Source: VGJW01 sp035285595 (GTDB taxonomy: Bacteria; Cyanobacteriota; Sericytochromatia; S15B-MN24; VGJW01). From it: a stretch of DNA of 55,438 nt. Made by a program: the position numbers and the translations under genes. Positions 16,682 through 25,185 of the stretch are shown piece after piece (the first letter of the stretch is position 1; every line of letters starts with the position of its first letter). The stretch spans positions 1-55,438 of the forward strand of contig JAYKGV010000046.1 of assembly GCA_035285595.1 (NCBI GenBank), written 5' to 3'. A model generated the notes under the pieces. That model saw only the letters and a list, made by a program, of their open reading frames with translations, had not been told where the DNA came from and searched no databases.

Positions 16682-17314
16682 TTAATCTCCGAAGCCCGCC
16701 TGTGCCCGCAACCGCATGGCCAAGGCCAGCTCCGGTGCCGCTGCCCAGTAGCGGTTCTGACGCACCAGGGCCTGTGCCTTGAGGAAGTGAGCCACGGCGT
16801 TTTCAGCGTCCGCCTGGACCGCCCGTTCGGCATAGGCGAGGGCTCCTGCGAGATCTCCTCCCTCGTAGGTCAGATAGGCGAGGTAATTGAGCGCCCAGAC
16901 ATACTTGGGGTCGATCTCAAGAACCTTGGCAAAGGCTTCGACAGCCTTCCGACGCGCCTCGGAGTCCTTGCGCTCGAGGCCGGTGAAGAAGTGCCCGAAG
17001 GCCAGGCGAAACCAGGCTTCGATGTTATCGGGATTTTCCTTGGCTATGGGTTCGTACCGTTCGAGAACCTTCTGCGCATAGCCGGGATCCATTTCCCTGA
17101 CCTTGAGCAGCTCCTGCCAACCCTGCTCCAGCCAAGGCGTGCGGGCCAGTCCCATCGCAAGATCGAACCGTGCGTCGGCATCCTTTTCATCTTGTCTCAC
17201 GCGCTCCTTCAGAACCGCAATTTCCTCGGGGCGCGTGTCGGCAAGCGCCGGCTGCGCAGTGCACAGCAGGCACAACAGGGGCAAGAGCACGGTCAGGGAT
17301 TTGCCGGGGGTCAT
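16682..17314 (-). CDS. Exported TPR protein
   Basis: 210 residues with a clear signal peptide (KSLTVLLPLLCLLCTAQPALA, cleavage near residue 25). The mature part is TPR-like helical repeats: the motifs AEFxLA..., NIEAWFRLAFGHFFTG, YVWALNYLAYLTYEGGDLAGAL and AVAHFLKAQALVRQNRYWAA mark about three to four repeats. Expected to be a periplasmic scaffold or chaperone-like protein; partners are unknown. It is transcribed away from yraN, and tRNA-Pro follows 46 nt downstream on the same strand, so read-through is possible. Confidence 0.85.
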   Translation of the reverse strand: MTPGKSLTVLLPLLCLLCTAQPALADTRPEEIAVLKERVRQDEKDADARFDLAMGLARTPWLEQGWQELLKVREMDPGYAQKVLERYEPIAKENPDNIEAWFRLAFGHFFTGLERKDSEARRKAVEAFAKVLEIDPKYVWALNYLAYLTYEGGDLAGALAYAERAVQADAENAVAHFLKAQALVRQNRYWAAAPELALAMRLRAQAGFGD

Positions 17315-17453
17315 GGGTCGCGCCTCCTGTCCTTCCCATGGTACGCATCACAGGGACGAAGCCCAAGCGACGCCGGTTCCCCAATGGTCATGACTTGCTG
17401 GCTTTCCTCGTTCCCGCTCCGCAGCATGGCAAGGCGTGGAGGAGGACAGGAAC

Positions 17454-17810
17454 ATGACTCGACACGATGTCCGGCATGAGAGCCTGGGGGCCAGAGGCGA
17501 GGCTCTGGCCGAGGCTTTCCTGCGAGAGGCAGGCTACAAGATCGTCGGCCGGAATATCCGGCTTCCTCCGGGTGAACTTGACGTGGTTGCCGCCCACGGA
17601 GACTGCCTGTGCTTCATCGAGGTCAAGTGCCGAAGGCATGAACCAGGGGAAAGCTTCCTATCTTCAACCAAACAAAGGCGGATGCGGCTGCTGGCACGGT
17701 GGTATCTTGAAAAGTGGCCCTGGGCAGGATTCGTCAGGTTCGACGTCATCGGCATCGAGTGGCCACCCGGGGCGGCGCCCCGTGTTACCCACATCGTCGA
17801 GGCATTCTGA
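17454..17810 (+). CDS. yraN: YraN/UPF0102 endonuclease-like protein
   Basis: 118 residues. ATG at 17454 follows GGAGGAGGACAGGAAC; a GTG 18 nt earlier lies inside that ribosome site. Motifs: GARGEALAEAFL, GRNIRLPPGELDVVA and CFIEVKCRR, the D...ExK core of the restriction-endonuclease-like fold. Family function is uncertain (nuclease-like, often near signal-peptidase or rRNA genes). It is followed after 2 nt by the binding-protein gene. Confidence 0.9.
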   Translation: MTRHDVRHESLGARGEALAEAFLREAGYKIVGRNIRLPPGELDVVAAHGDCLCFIEVKCRRHEPGESFLSSTKQRRMRLLARWYLEKWPWAGFVRFDVIGIEWPPGAAPRVTHIVEAF

Positions 17811-17812
17811 CC

Positions 17813-18703
17813 GTGCGTCTCCTGATCGGCCTGGTGATGGCCCTGACGTACCTTTCGCTCCCGGGCCTTCCTGCCGAGGCCTACAAGCCACGCAAACTCG
17901 TCGTCGGATTTGCCCCTTGGGAGAATCCGGGCGAGATCGGACGTATCGCCTCGGAAGTTTCGAGGCTTCTGGGCCAGCACCTTGGTATGCGGGTCGAGCC
18001 CAGAATCACCTCAGACTATGCAGGTGTCGTGGAAGCCATGAGCCATCGTCAGGTGGACATGGCGTTTTTTCCCCCCGCAGCTTTCGTCCTTGCCGAACGC
18101 AAGGCAGGGGCCAAGGTCATCCTCAAGTCGGTCTTCCGTGGTCGATCGGCCTATTATGCCGCCATCATCACCCACCGCGACAGTGGATTGAAAACCTTGA
18201 AGGACCTTAAAGGCAAGGTGATCGCCTTCGTCGAACCCAACTCGACGTCCGGGAGCATCTACCCTCGGGTCATGCTCATGAAGGCAGGCCTCAAGGCCGA
18301 GCGAGATCTCCGAATCCAGAATGCGGGTGGACACGATGCCGTGGTGCTCGCGGTGTATCATCGTAAGGTCGACGCCGGGGCGTGCTTCCTCAACAACCCC
18401 AAGCCCCTCGAGGCCGCCTGGACACGTCCTGGGGTCCTGCCGGACCCGGCGGCCAGGGACCGGATTCGTATCCTGGGCATCTCACCCCCTATTCCGTCCG
18501 ACAACATCGCTGTACGCAAGGATCTCGACCCGGAACTGGTCTCGAGAATTCAGGATTTCTTCCTGAATTTGTCTGCCACGGGCGAGGGGAGCGGTAAAAT
18601 CCGGACGATTTTCCGTGTGGATGGCTTTCAGAAGGCCGAGTCGAAGGACTACGACCCCGTACGTGAAGCTTACGAGACCATTGGCTTGAGACTGGAGCGC
18701 TGA
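17813..18703 (+). CDS. PhnD/SsuA-type periplasmic binding protein (orphan)
   Basis: 296 residues from GTG at 17813, with a signal peptide (LLIGLVMALTYLSLPGLPAEA). Class II binding-protein fold: KLVVGFAPWENPGEIGRIA, VDMAFFPPAAFVLAERKAGA, LKDLKGKVIAFVEPNSTSGS (the conserved P-x-STSG ligand loop) and GGHDAVVLAVYHRKVDAGAC. PhnD-type proteins bind phosphonate, phosphite or phosphate in the periplasm. No cognate ATPase or permease is present, so it could act as a sensor component or feed a distant transporter. Co-transcribed with yraN and the next gene. Confidence 0.87.
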   Translation: MRLLIGLVMALTYLSLPGLPAEAYKPRKLVVGFAPWENPGEIGRIASEVSRLLGQHLGMRVEPRITSDYAGVVEAMSHRQVDMAFFPPAAFVLAERKAGAKVILKSVFRGRSAYYAAIITHRDSGLKTLKDLKGKVIAFVEPNSTSGSIYPRVMLMKAGLKAERDLRIQNAGGHDAVVLAVYHRKVDAGACFLNNPKPLEAAWTRPGVLPDPAARDRIRILGISPPIPSDNIAVRKDLDPELVSRIQDFFLNLSATGEGSGKIRTIFRVDGFQKAESKDYDPVREAYETIGLRLER

Positions 18704-18706
18704 CTT

Positions 18707-19939
18707 TTGCCGGGATCCCCGCAACCTGATTCCCCGCCGAAGCGTCGTCACGCCCGTGGGCGCCCCCGGCCGGGCGACCCAGGCTGGGCGGTGTTCCTGT
18801 CTGCTGTACTTCTGCTGACCGGGTCCGTGCACGGATATCTCTTCCTGCGCGTGTCCTCGATGCACGGCATGCCCTCCGAGGCCACATGTGCTCTGGGTGG
18901 AGTGCTCGCTCTTCTCTGGATGACGACGGTCGCAGGCTTCGTGCTCGAACGGCTCCTGCCACCCGCGCTTGCACGGCCCTTGGCCTGGGTCGGACACACA
19001 TGGCAAGGCACATCCTTCATCCTGCTTTGCTGTCTTTTGCTGACAGAGCCGTTTCGTTTCCTGCCCGAGGTCCTGGCAGCTTCGGGGGTGGCCCTGAATC
19101 TCAGCGCCTCCGCGCCGTCCGATTTGAACGGTTGGCTCAGCCTCGTGGCCGTAACCGCAGGTGTTGTCCTCGCCGGCGTGGCCCTGTTCGACGCCATACG
19201 TGGCCCGAGGGTGGTGCACGTGACCGTACCGATACCGAACCTTCCCCCCGAATGGCACGGTCTGCGTATCGCCCAGATTTCTGACGTTCACGTAGGCAAC
19301 ACGGTCCGGAATCGCTACGTCCGTCGACTTTCAAAGAGTATCCGGAACCTGCAACCCGACCTTCTCGCCATCACGGGTGATTTGGTCGATGGACCGGTCT
19401 ACCGTCTCAGCGAACAACTGGCACCGTTGCTGGAGTGGAAGCCACCCTTGGGTATCGCATTTGCGCCTGGGAATCACGAATATTATGCCGGTGCTGAAGA
19501 ATGGCTGGAGTTTCTGCAAAGCCACGGCGTCCAGGTGCTGCGTAACGGCCACGTGCAGCACGAGCGCGGAGGAGCGGCGTTGGTCGTGGCGGGGGTCGAT
19601 GACTTCGCAGCACCACGATTCGGAGGTCCCGGGCCCGATCTCGCAGCTGCCCTGAAGGGTGCGCCGGCTGAAGCACCGGTGATCCTGCTGGCCCACCAGC
19701 CCCCCGCAATCGGCGCTGCCCGGGATGCCGGCGTGGCCCTGCAGCTGTCGGGCCACACGCACGGGGGCCAGATCGTACCCTTCAATCTGCTTGTTCGCCT
19801 GGACCAGCCGCACGTGGCAGGATTGTTCCGCCATGGCGGCACATGGCTGTATGTGAGCAGGGGCACGGGCTGGTGGGGTCCGCCGATGCGCCTCGGGGCA
19901 CCGGCGGAACTGACACTGCTCGAGTGCGTAAGCGCTTGA
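18707..19939 (+). CDS. Membrane metallophosphoesterase
   Basis: 410 residues from TTG at 18707, 3 nt after the binding-protein gene. Four hydrophobic segments lie in the first 165 residues, with a basic N-terminal tail. A calcineurin-like catalytic domain follows, with every metal motif present: QISDVHVG, TGDLVDG, GNHEYY, LAHQP and LSGHTHGGQ. The layout matches YaeI/YkuE-like membrane phosphoesterases, some of which hydrolyse UDP-2,3-diacylglucosamine or other phosphodiesters. The substrate here is unknown. Coupling to a phosphonate/phosphate-type binding protein suggests phosphorus metabolism. It converges on the exonuclease gene with a 2-nt gap. Confidence 0.87.
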   Translation: MPGSPQPDSPPKRRHARGRPRPGDPGWAVFLSAVLLLTGSVHGYLFLRVSSMHGMPSEATCALGGVLALLWMTTVAGFVLERLLPPALARPLAWVGHTWQGTSFILLCCLLLTEPFRFLPEVLAASGVALNLSASAPSDLNGWLSLVAVTAGVVLAGVALFDAIRGPRVVHVTVPIPNLPPEWHGLRIAQISDVHVGNTVRNRYVRRLSKSIRNLQPDLLAITGDLVDGPVYRLSEQLAPLLEWKPPLGIAFAPGNHEYYAGAEEWLEFLQSHGVQVLRNGHVQHERGGAALVVAGVDDFAAPRFGGPGPDLAAALKGAPAEAPVILLAHQPPAIGAARDAGVALQLSGHTHGGQIVPFNLLVRLDQPHVAGLFRHGGTWLYVSRGTGWWGPPMRLGAPAELTLLECVSA

Positions 19940-19941
19940 AC

Positions 19942-20643
19942 CTAGGGTTCGTCGGCCACTTCTGCGTCCGGTTCAAGGTTCTCGTCGGTATGGGCCGCCA
20001 CCCCTGCAAGTTCTACACGCCTGCGCCGCGAACGGACCTTGCGCTTGCGGAGACCAAAGGACCAGCGCCTGAAGCCCGACTCGAGTTCTTCGACCGTATT
20101 GAACTCCGCAAACTTATTGACCCAATGCACGAACACATCCTTGAGCAACACGCAATCGGCGAGGGCGCGGTGGAGAGTGCCCTGAGGCAATCCCAAGCTA
20201 CGTCCCAGCACGCCCAGCTTGTAACCCTCGGCCTCTGGCATCAATTTTCGGGCGATGTCCAAGGTGCAATAAACCGGCAACCTGGGCAGCTCGAGACCTG
20301 AAGCCAGAAAAGCCACGGAAAGATAGGAAAGATCAAACCCCGCATTGTGGGCCAACACGATCGGCTCCTCAGCGAGCAGGAAGTCCGAGAAAAGGGGGAT
20401 GACCTGTTCGAATCTGGGCTGATCGACGAGATCGACCGTTCGCAGACCATGAACCTTGGTAGCGAAAGGTGAGATCGAATGTCTAGGTTTGATGAGTTGG
20501 CTGAACGTACCAAGGACCTCGCCGGATCCCAAGAAACGCACGGCAGCAATCTCAATCAAGCCACCGGCAGAAGTGGGCCTGCCCGTGGTCTCCGTATCCA
20601 CAGCCAAGAACACTTGGTCCTTGAGCCAACGAGGGTCAGTCAT
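19942..20643 (-). CDS. DnaQ-like 3'-5' exonuclease
   Basis: 233 residues. DEDDh exonuclease motifs: VFLAVDTETTG (ExoI), VLAHNAGFDLSYL (ExoII) and LHRALADCVLL (ExoIII, HxxxxD). A basic C-terminal tail (FGLRKRKVRSRRRR) follows the catalytic domain. It could be a stand-alone DNA polymerase III epsilon-type proofreader or an RNase-type DnaQ protein. The ATG at 20643 is chosen because the frame upstream runs into tRNA-Gly. It lies 42 nt after the tRNA on the same strand and may be co-transcribed with it. Confidence 0.87.
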   Translation of the reverse strand: MTDPRWLKDQVFLAVDTETTGRPTSAGGLIEIAAVRFLGSGEVLGTFSQLIKPRHSISPFATKVHGLRTVDLVDQPRFEQVIPLFSDFLLAEEPIVLAHNAGFDLSYLSVAFLASGLELPRLPVYCTLDIARKLMPEAEGYKLGVLGRSLGLPQGTLHRALADCVLLKDVFVHWVNKFAEFNTVEELESGFRRWSFGLRKRKVRSRRRRVELAGVAAHTDENLEPDAEVADEP

Positions 20644-20685
20644 CAGCCAGGAGGGCCATCTCTCCGCAAAGGACTGAAAAAATAG

Positions 20686-20758
20686 AGCGGGAGACGGGGC
20701 TCGAACCCGCAACAGCCAGCTTGGAAGGCTGGAACTCTACCAATTGAGTTACTCCCGC
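20686..20758 (-). tRNA. tRNA-Gly(TCC)
   Basis: 73 nt on the minus strand. Acceptor GCGGGAG pairs with CTCCCGC. The D arm is ACTC...GAGT, the anticodon arm CCAGC-CTTCCAA-GCTGG has anticodon TCC, and the T arm is GCGGG-TTCGAGC-CCCGT. The discriminator is T. No CCA is encoded. Confidence 0.95.
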
Positions 20759-20863
20759 AGGACTATAGTCTAGCACGAGGCACCGCTCGTGGGCAGAGGG
20801 CAGCTGCGTCGAACACATCGACAATATATGGACAAATTCGCATCTCGAAGCGATGATGCCTAC

Positions 20864-21382
20864 ATGGAACAGCAGAACCTCTGGCTTGATACCTTCGAGA
20901 ATCCGACCAGTAGCCGACTGGGGAACAGCTGGCAGGCCTTCACCGACCGGGTCATGGGCGGCAAGTCCACGATGCGGGCTTGGCACGAGTCGACGGCAGG
21001 GCAGTCCTGCTTGAGAATTACCGGCGAGGTCCGCCTCGAAAACCGAGGTGGTTTCATTGAGGTGGCGCTGCCCCTCGTGACTCGGGGGCACCCCTTCGAT
21101 GCCTCTCACCTCCAAGGTCTGCGGTTGCGCGTCAGAGGCCGGCAAGCTCCTTTCCAGGTCCACCTTCGAACCTCGGATCATGTGCGGCCGTGGGAACATC
21201 ATCGGGCGCAGGCGTTCGCTGCGCTGGACTGGCATCAGGTAGACATTCCCTTCGATCAATTCGAACCTCGAATGACCGCGGCCCCTCTCAATCTGAGAAA
21301 GTTGGTGCGTTTAGGCTTGGTGTGCGCCGGACAAGCAGGACCCGCTCAACTTGATGTGGCGGCCGTGGGCCTCTACGGCTGA
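20864..21382 (+). CDS. CIA30-domain (PF08547-like) protein
   Basis: 172 residues from ATG at 20864; an ATG at 20828 and a GTG at 20789 are in frame. No ribosome site is convincing, so the start is uncertain. The core WLDTFENP...WQAFTDRVMGGKSTM, LRITGEVRLENRGGFIEVAL and RLRVRGRQAPFQVHLRTSD match the galactose-binding-like beta-sandwich of CIA30 (complex I intermediate-associated protein 30), with the DxVMGG signature. Bacterial members are frequent in cyanobacteria and proteobacteria and have no settled role; binding of a carbohydrate or protein ligand is plausible. No signal peptide. Stands alone between tRNA-Gly and a convergent lipoprotein. Confidence 0.85.
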   Translation: MEQQNLWLDTFENPTSSRLGNSWQAFTDRVMGGKSTMRAWHESTAGQSCLRITGEVRLENRGGFIEVALPLVTRGHPFDASHLQGLRLRVRGRQAPFQVHLRTSDHVRPWEHHRAQAFAALDWHQVDIPFDQFEPRMTAAPLNLRKLVRLGLVCAGQAGPAQLDVAAVGLYG

Positions 21383-21413
21383 CCCCCTGTGTGTTGCGGA
21401 ACAGGCCTTGAGA

Positions 21414-22163
21414 TCAGAGTTCGAGTTCGCCATCGGCGATGTTTCGCTCGATACGACGGAGATAGGCTGTTTCGTAGGTCAGTTGGCGCTGGCGATAAAG
21501 GCGGCCGAGCAGCCACTCGCCTGTCAAGGCATCGAAGCCCACGACCGCGGCGTCCATGCCACCGGGGAAACGGGCTCCTTCGATTCGGACAAGAGCCGTC
21601 TCACGGGCCCCCACCCTCTCACGTCCCAGAAGGCTGAGGCGCGCAGCGGGATGACGCAGCATCTGCACGAAGGCGGCAGGCGTGACCTCATCGGGATACA
21701 GACCAACCAAGGTGCGCGCGCGACTGTCGCGACTGCTCACTGTCATACGCACGAAGGACAGCGCACCCGGCAGCTTGATCTGGACCGTGGGACCGCCTTG
21801 AGAAAGAACGACCATGCCCACGGGCACGGCGTTGCCTGACGTGTACTCCGTCTTGGCGGTCGCGGGAGGCCGGAATAGAAGCTTGGATTGGGAACGCTGC
21901 TGCTTGGTTCCTGACCATTCCTGAACCTGATTCAGGGCCTCGTAGGAACGAATGATCTGGGTGCTGGCGGCGACCCTGACCAGCAAGTCCTCGAGTCCGG
22001 AAGTGACCGGGTGGGCGGGCCCCGGCGCGACCGGCTGCGGAAGCACAGGCAGACCGGGCTGGGGAGCCGACGGGTTGCCCCCACCGACAGAAGTACCACA
22101 CGAGACCGCGGCCAAGGCAGCCAAGGCCATCGCGAAACGACACAATCGGGTTGTCAAGAACAA
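21414..22163 (-). CDS. LolA/LolB-like lipoprotein
   Basis: 249 residues from TTG at 22163. The lipobox LAAVSC puts the lipidated Cys at residue 22, after a basic/hydrophobic signal. The mature part after a Gly/Pro linker resembles a LolA-like half barrel (RSYEALNQVQEWSGTKQQ; SKLLFRPPATAKTEYTSG; VVLSQGGPTVQIKLPG; VVGFDALTGEWLLGR). Such proteins carry lipids or sense envelope state in the periplasm. The assignment is by pattern only. The start codon is weak, but the later ATG would make the signal too short. It precedes the CIA30 gene convergently and follows another secreted unknown on the same strand. Confidence 0.75.
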   Translation of the reverse strand: MFLTTRLCRFAMALAALAAVSCGTSVGGGNPSAPQPGLPVLPQPVAPGPAHPVTSGLEDLLVRVAASTQIIRSYEALNQVQEWSGTKQQRSQSKLLFRPPATAKTEYTSGNAVPVGMVVLSQGGPTVQIKLPGALSFVRMTVSSRDSRARTLVGLYPDEVTPAAFVQMLRHPAARLSLLGRERVGARETALVRIEGARFPGGMDAAVVGFDALTGEWLLGRLYRQRQLTYETAYLRRIERNIADGELEL

Positions 22164-22215
22164 AAAGCTCTAAAGGTCAGGGTAAATGAGATTTTAAGCC
22201 CCCGTCAAGAGCTCG

Positions 22216-22845
22216 TCAAGAACGGCTGACACCCACCTCAACGGCACGCTGCGAGGGCAAGGGCTGTAGATGGAACTTATAAACCGGACGTCCCAATCGA
22301 TAGAGACAAGCCCACCTTACGGTCCCGTCCTGAGCAATCCCCGCCTCGGCCTCTTCCACTCCAGCAGGCAAGCCAGCAGAGGATGAAAGCCTGACCCCCA
22401 CCAATCCGTCGGGAACCGCTGCGGAGACCACACGGCGAAGCCGACCGGCCTGCGCCGCGATGGCCTTGGCAAGTGCCACGGGGCTGACATCCGAAGCCCG
22501 GAAGCCCTGGCGCGTGAGCGCTCGCGGATCCGTCGGAGCCACGCGCAACGGCAAGGCACCGAGAAGTCCCGGCAGACGAACCTCGAGGCCGCCATCGGGC
22601 AACTCCTGGATGGACAACCCTCTGGGAAGACGAGCGCTTCTCTCTACCTCCGTCCGCACCAGACCATCCTCGCGGGTCCTGACGCGGTAGCGATCGAGAG
22701 TCCACCCCTCTCCACTGACTTCCTCCACCACGAGCACGCCGCTCAGGGGAACCGGATGTCGAAGCGTATCCTCGAGACGTTGCCGCAGAGCCTCAGGAAG
22801 AACAGACATTGCACCTGCCGCCCAAGCCGCACCGAGGAGAGCCAT
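22216..22845 (-). CDS. Exported hypothetical protein (outer-membrane-lipid/MucB-like?)
   Basis: 209 residues from ATG at 22845, with GGAG eight nt upstream; ATG 22851 and TTG 22869 are alternatives. The N-terminus MALLGAAWAAGAMS is a short export signal. The rest is beta-rich with no motif I recognise. The succession VPLSGVLVVEE, GLVRTEVERSAR, GLSIQELPDGGLEVRLPG and GRPVYKFHLQPLP is reminiscent of the N-terminal half of MucB/RseB or LolA-like domains. It lies 52 nt upstream of the LolA-like lipoprotein on the same strand, which supports a shared envelope task. Confidence 0.65.
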   Translation of the reverse strand: MALLGAAWAAGAMSVLPEALRQRLEDTLRHPVPLSGVLVVEEVSGEGWTLDRYRVRTREDGLVRTEVERSARLPRGLSIQELPDGGLEVRLPGLLGALPLRVAPTDPRALTRQGFRASDVSPVALAKAIAAQAGRLRRVVSAAVPDGLVGVRLSSSAGLPAGVEEAEAGIAQDGTVRWACLYRLGRPVYKFHLQPLPSQRAVEVGVSRS

Positions 22846-22882
22846 ACCCATGGCTCCATAGTAAGACAAGAGCTACACAGAA

Positions 22883-23725
22883 TCAATGCACTTCAGAGAC
22901 AAACCCCTTCTCCTTCAACCTCTCCTCCAAGGCCAGGCAAGCCTCGAGAAAGGCCAGTTCCTCCGCCGGCAGACCGACCCCCCAAGTTCCCTTCCGGTAA
23001 GACTCCTGCCATCGGCTCTGGTCCCGGGCAAATGCACCATTCTGGCTCCCCTGAGCCGGGACCACCGGCTCGCCATCCGCCCACCAACCGGTCGAACGCG
23101 CAAGTCCCTGCCCACGCTCCTCGCGCAACGAGGCGCTGCGTCCTTCAGGTCCCGCCAGGAGAAAAGCGGCCAACCAGCTCTCCCCATCGCGGCTGACGGT
23201 AGCGTCGGTCTCCGCCCACGGCCCCACGAGGTCCCACAACATGCGCAGCCGTCCGGCAGCATGCGTGGCATGACGGCCCCTCCGCAAGCCCTCCGCAACC
23301 CAGGGGGCGAGCCCACCCCGGAAGTGCACGTCCCACACGCGAGGTGGGCGCTGCTGCTCCCGCAGCCGGATCGCCTCGCCTTGGGGCCCTTGCCACCCCA
23401 ACCACGAAACCCTTATGCCACGACCGACACGCCGGGCGGCCTCGGCGACAAGGACCGCCTCCTCCCGGCTCGTGACCAACGGGTACTCGACCAACACGTC
23501 GGCACCCGCCTCGAGAGCCTCCAGGATTCCCGTCGCGTGCGCGGCATCCTCGAGGGCCACCACCACCACCTCGGGGCGCGCCTCGGCCATGGCGCGGAGG
23601 GGCGGCGTCCCGTCCCTCCGGGACCAGTGCCCCACGAGCTCACAGCCGTCCGTCACCCGGATCGCCGCGGCACGGGCCGTTCCGGCACGGCCGACACCAA
23701 GGACGCCCCATCTTGTGATTTTCAT
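22883..23725 (-). CDS. Gfo/Idh/MocA oxidoreductase, biliverdin-reductase-like
   Basis: 280 residues from ATG at 23725. The N-terminal Rossmann fold is WGVLGVGRAGTARAAAIR, then PEVVVVALEDAAHATGILEAL and DVLVEYPLVTSREEAV. Most Gfo/Idh/MocA enzymes have EKP at this last place. EYPL is the version I associate with cyanobacterial biliverdin reductase (BvdR), which reduces biliverdin to bilirubin with NADPH. The C-terminal half is short and diverged (WDVHFRGGLAPWVAEGLRRG). BvdR is therefore a suggestion, not a conclusion; an NAD(P) sugar dehydrogenase-like role is the alternative. It is divergent from photolyase (62-nt gap). Confidence 0.8.
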   Translation of the reverse strand: MKITRWGVLGVGRAGTARAAAIRVTDGCELVGHWSRRDGTPPLRAMAEARPEVVVVALEDAAHATGILEALEAGADVLVEYPLVTSREEAVLVAEAARRVGRGIRVSWLGWQGPQGEAIRLREQQRPPRVWDVHFRGGLAPWVAEGLRRGRHATHAAGRLRMLWDLVGPWAETDATVSRDGESWLAAFLLAGPEGRSASLREERGQGLARSTGWWADGEPVVPAQGSQNGAFARDQSRWQESYRKGTWGVGLPAEELAFLEACLALEERLKEKGFVSEVH

Positions 23726-23787
23726 TGAACCTTTCCGCTCGGCACGACACCGGGTAGAGTGTAAACCCTGTCCCGGAAAGGCATGCC

Positions 23788-25185
23788 TTGTCCCTGCAGA
23801 TCGTGTGGTTTCGAGAGGCGCTGCGGACGACCGACCATCCGGCCCTCCTGGCTGCGGCGCGCGCAGGCGCCGTCCTCCCCGTCTTCGTCGCCGACCCCGA
23901 GGACGGGATCGGCGGTGCACAGGCGTGGTGGCGCGATCGACAGTTGGCCACCCTGGCCGACGACTTGGCGCGGCTTGGCAGCCCCCTGATCCGGCGGAGG
24001 GGTCCGGCAACGGAGGTGTTACCCCGATTGGTCCGCGAGACTGGGGCCAAGGCCCTGCACGTGACCCGTGCCCTCGACCCCCTGGGCACACAGAGGCAAC
24101 GGGACCTTGCCCGGATACTTGCGTCGCTGGCCGTCACCTTCGAGTCCCACGACGGTTTGACACTACTTCCACCCGAGGCCCTTCGTACCGGTGCCGGCCA
24201 GCCGTATCGCGTATTCACACCCTTCTGGAAGGCGCTATGCGCCGCGTCCTCTCCCCCACGCCCGGTGCCGGCCCCAGAACGGCTGCAGCGCCCCTTGGTC
24301 GAGGTCACTGATGAACCGGAGGCCGGGGCCATGCGTCGGCCCCTGCCGTCCTGGACCCGTGGCCTCGCCGCTTGCTGGGAGCCCGGCGAAGCCACGGGTC
24401 ACGAGCGCCTGCGAAGGTTCCTGGCAGAGCGGATCGAACGCTATCACCTTGACCGGGATTTGCCCGGGGAGCCGGGCACGTCCAGCCTATCGCCGTGGCT
24501 GGCCAATGGCGCGCTCTCGGTCCGACAGGCTTGGTGGGCGGCCGTGGACTCCTCGCCCAGCCCCCAGGGTGAAGGCCCCTCGACTTGGCTTAGGGAACTG
24601 GGATGGCGAGAGTTCGGCTGGCACCTGTTGCACCATTTTCCGCACACCCCCGAGTCGCCCCTCGATTCCCGCTTCGGTGACTTCCCGTGGCGAGAGGATC
24701 CCGCAGGCCTCGAGGCTTGGCGACGAGGCAGGACGGGATATCCCATCGTGGATGCAGGCATGCGGCAACTTTGGGAAACAGGTTGGATGCACAACCGGGT
24801 CCGGATGATCGTGGCCTCGTTCTTGGTCAAGGATCTGCTTCTGCCGTGGCAGGAAGGAGCTCGCTGGTTTCTCGACACCTTGGTCGACGCCGATCCAGCC
24901 AGCAATACGCTTGGCTGGCAGTGGGCGGCGGGCTGTGGCGCCGATGCGGCCCCCTTCTTCCGAATCTTCAATCCCGTGACACAGTCGCGCAAATTCGATC
25001 CGGACGGCACCTACCTCGCACGCTGGGTGCCCGAATTGGCAGACCTGCCCCCGGCTTGGCGCCACGAGCCCTGGCTGGCGCCCCCACTGACCCGTGCCGG
25101 AAACTATCCGCTGCCCGTCGTGGACCATGCAATGGCCCGCCAGCGTGCACTGGCCGTGCTTGCCAGTCGAAAAGGAAGCAGGTGA
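23788..25185 (+). CDS. phrB: Deoxyribodipyrimidine photolyase (class I CPD type)
   Basis: 465 residues from TTG at 23788; no in-frame ATG lies nearby upstream. The N-terminal antenna-binding domain starts SLQIVWFREALRTTDHPAL. The C-terminal FAD domain contains SLSPWLANGALSVRQ, LRELGWREFGWHLLHHFP, GYPIVDAGMRQLWETGWMHN, RVRMIVASFLVKDLL and DADPASNTLGWQWAAGCG, all expected for CPD photolyases. The enzyme repairs UV dimers using blue light and FADH. The stop overlaps the next gene (GTGA), so repair is translationally coupled to an FAD oxidoreductase. The conserved WxNRxRM is read here as MHNRVRM. Confidence 0.93.
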   Translation: MSLQIVWFREALRTTDHPALLAAARAGAVLPVFVADPEDGIGGAQAWWRDRQLATLADDLARLGSPLIRRRGPATEVLPRLVRETGAKALHVTRALDPLGTQRQRDLARILASLAVTFESHDGLTLLPPEALRTGAGQPYRVFTPFWKALCAASSPPRPVPAPERLQRPLVEVTDEPEAGAMRRPLPSWTRGLAACWEPGEATGHERLRRFLAERIERYHLDRDLPGEPGTSSLSPWLANGALSVRQAWWAAVDSSPSPQGEGPSTWLRELGWREFGWHLLHHFPHTPESPLDSRFGDFPWREDPAGLEAWRRGRTGYPIVDAGMRQLWETGWMHNRVRMIVASFLVKDLLLPWQEGARWFLDTLVDADPASNTLGWQWAAGCGADAAPFFRIFNPVTQSRKFDPDGTYLARWVPELADLPPAWRHEPWLAPPLTRAGNYPLPVVDHAMARQRALAVLASRKGSR

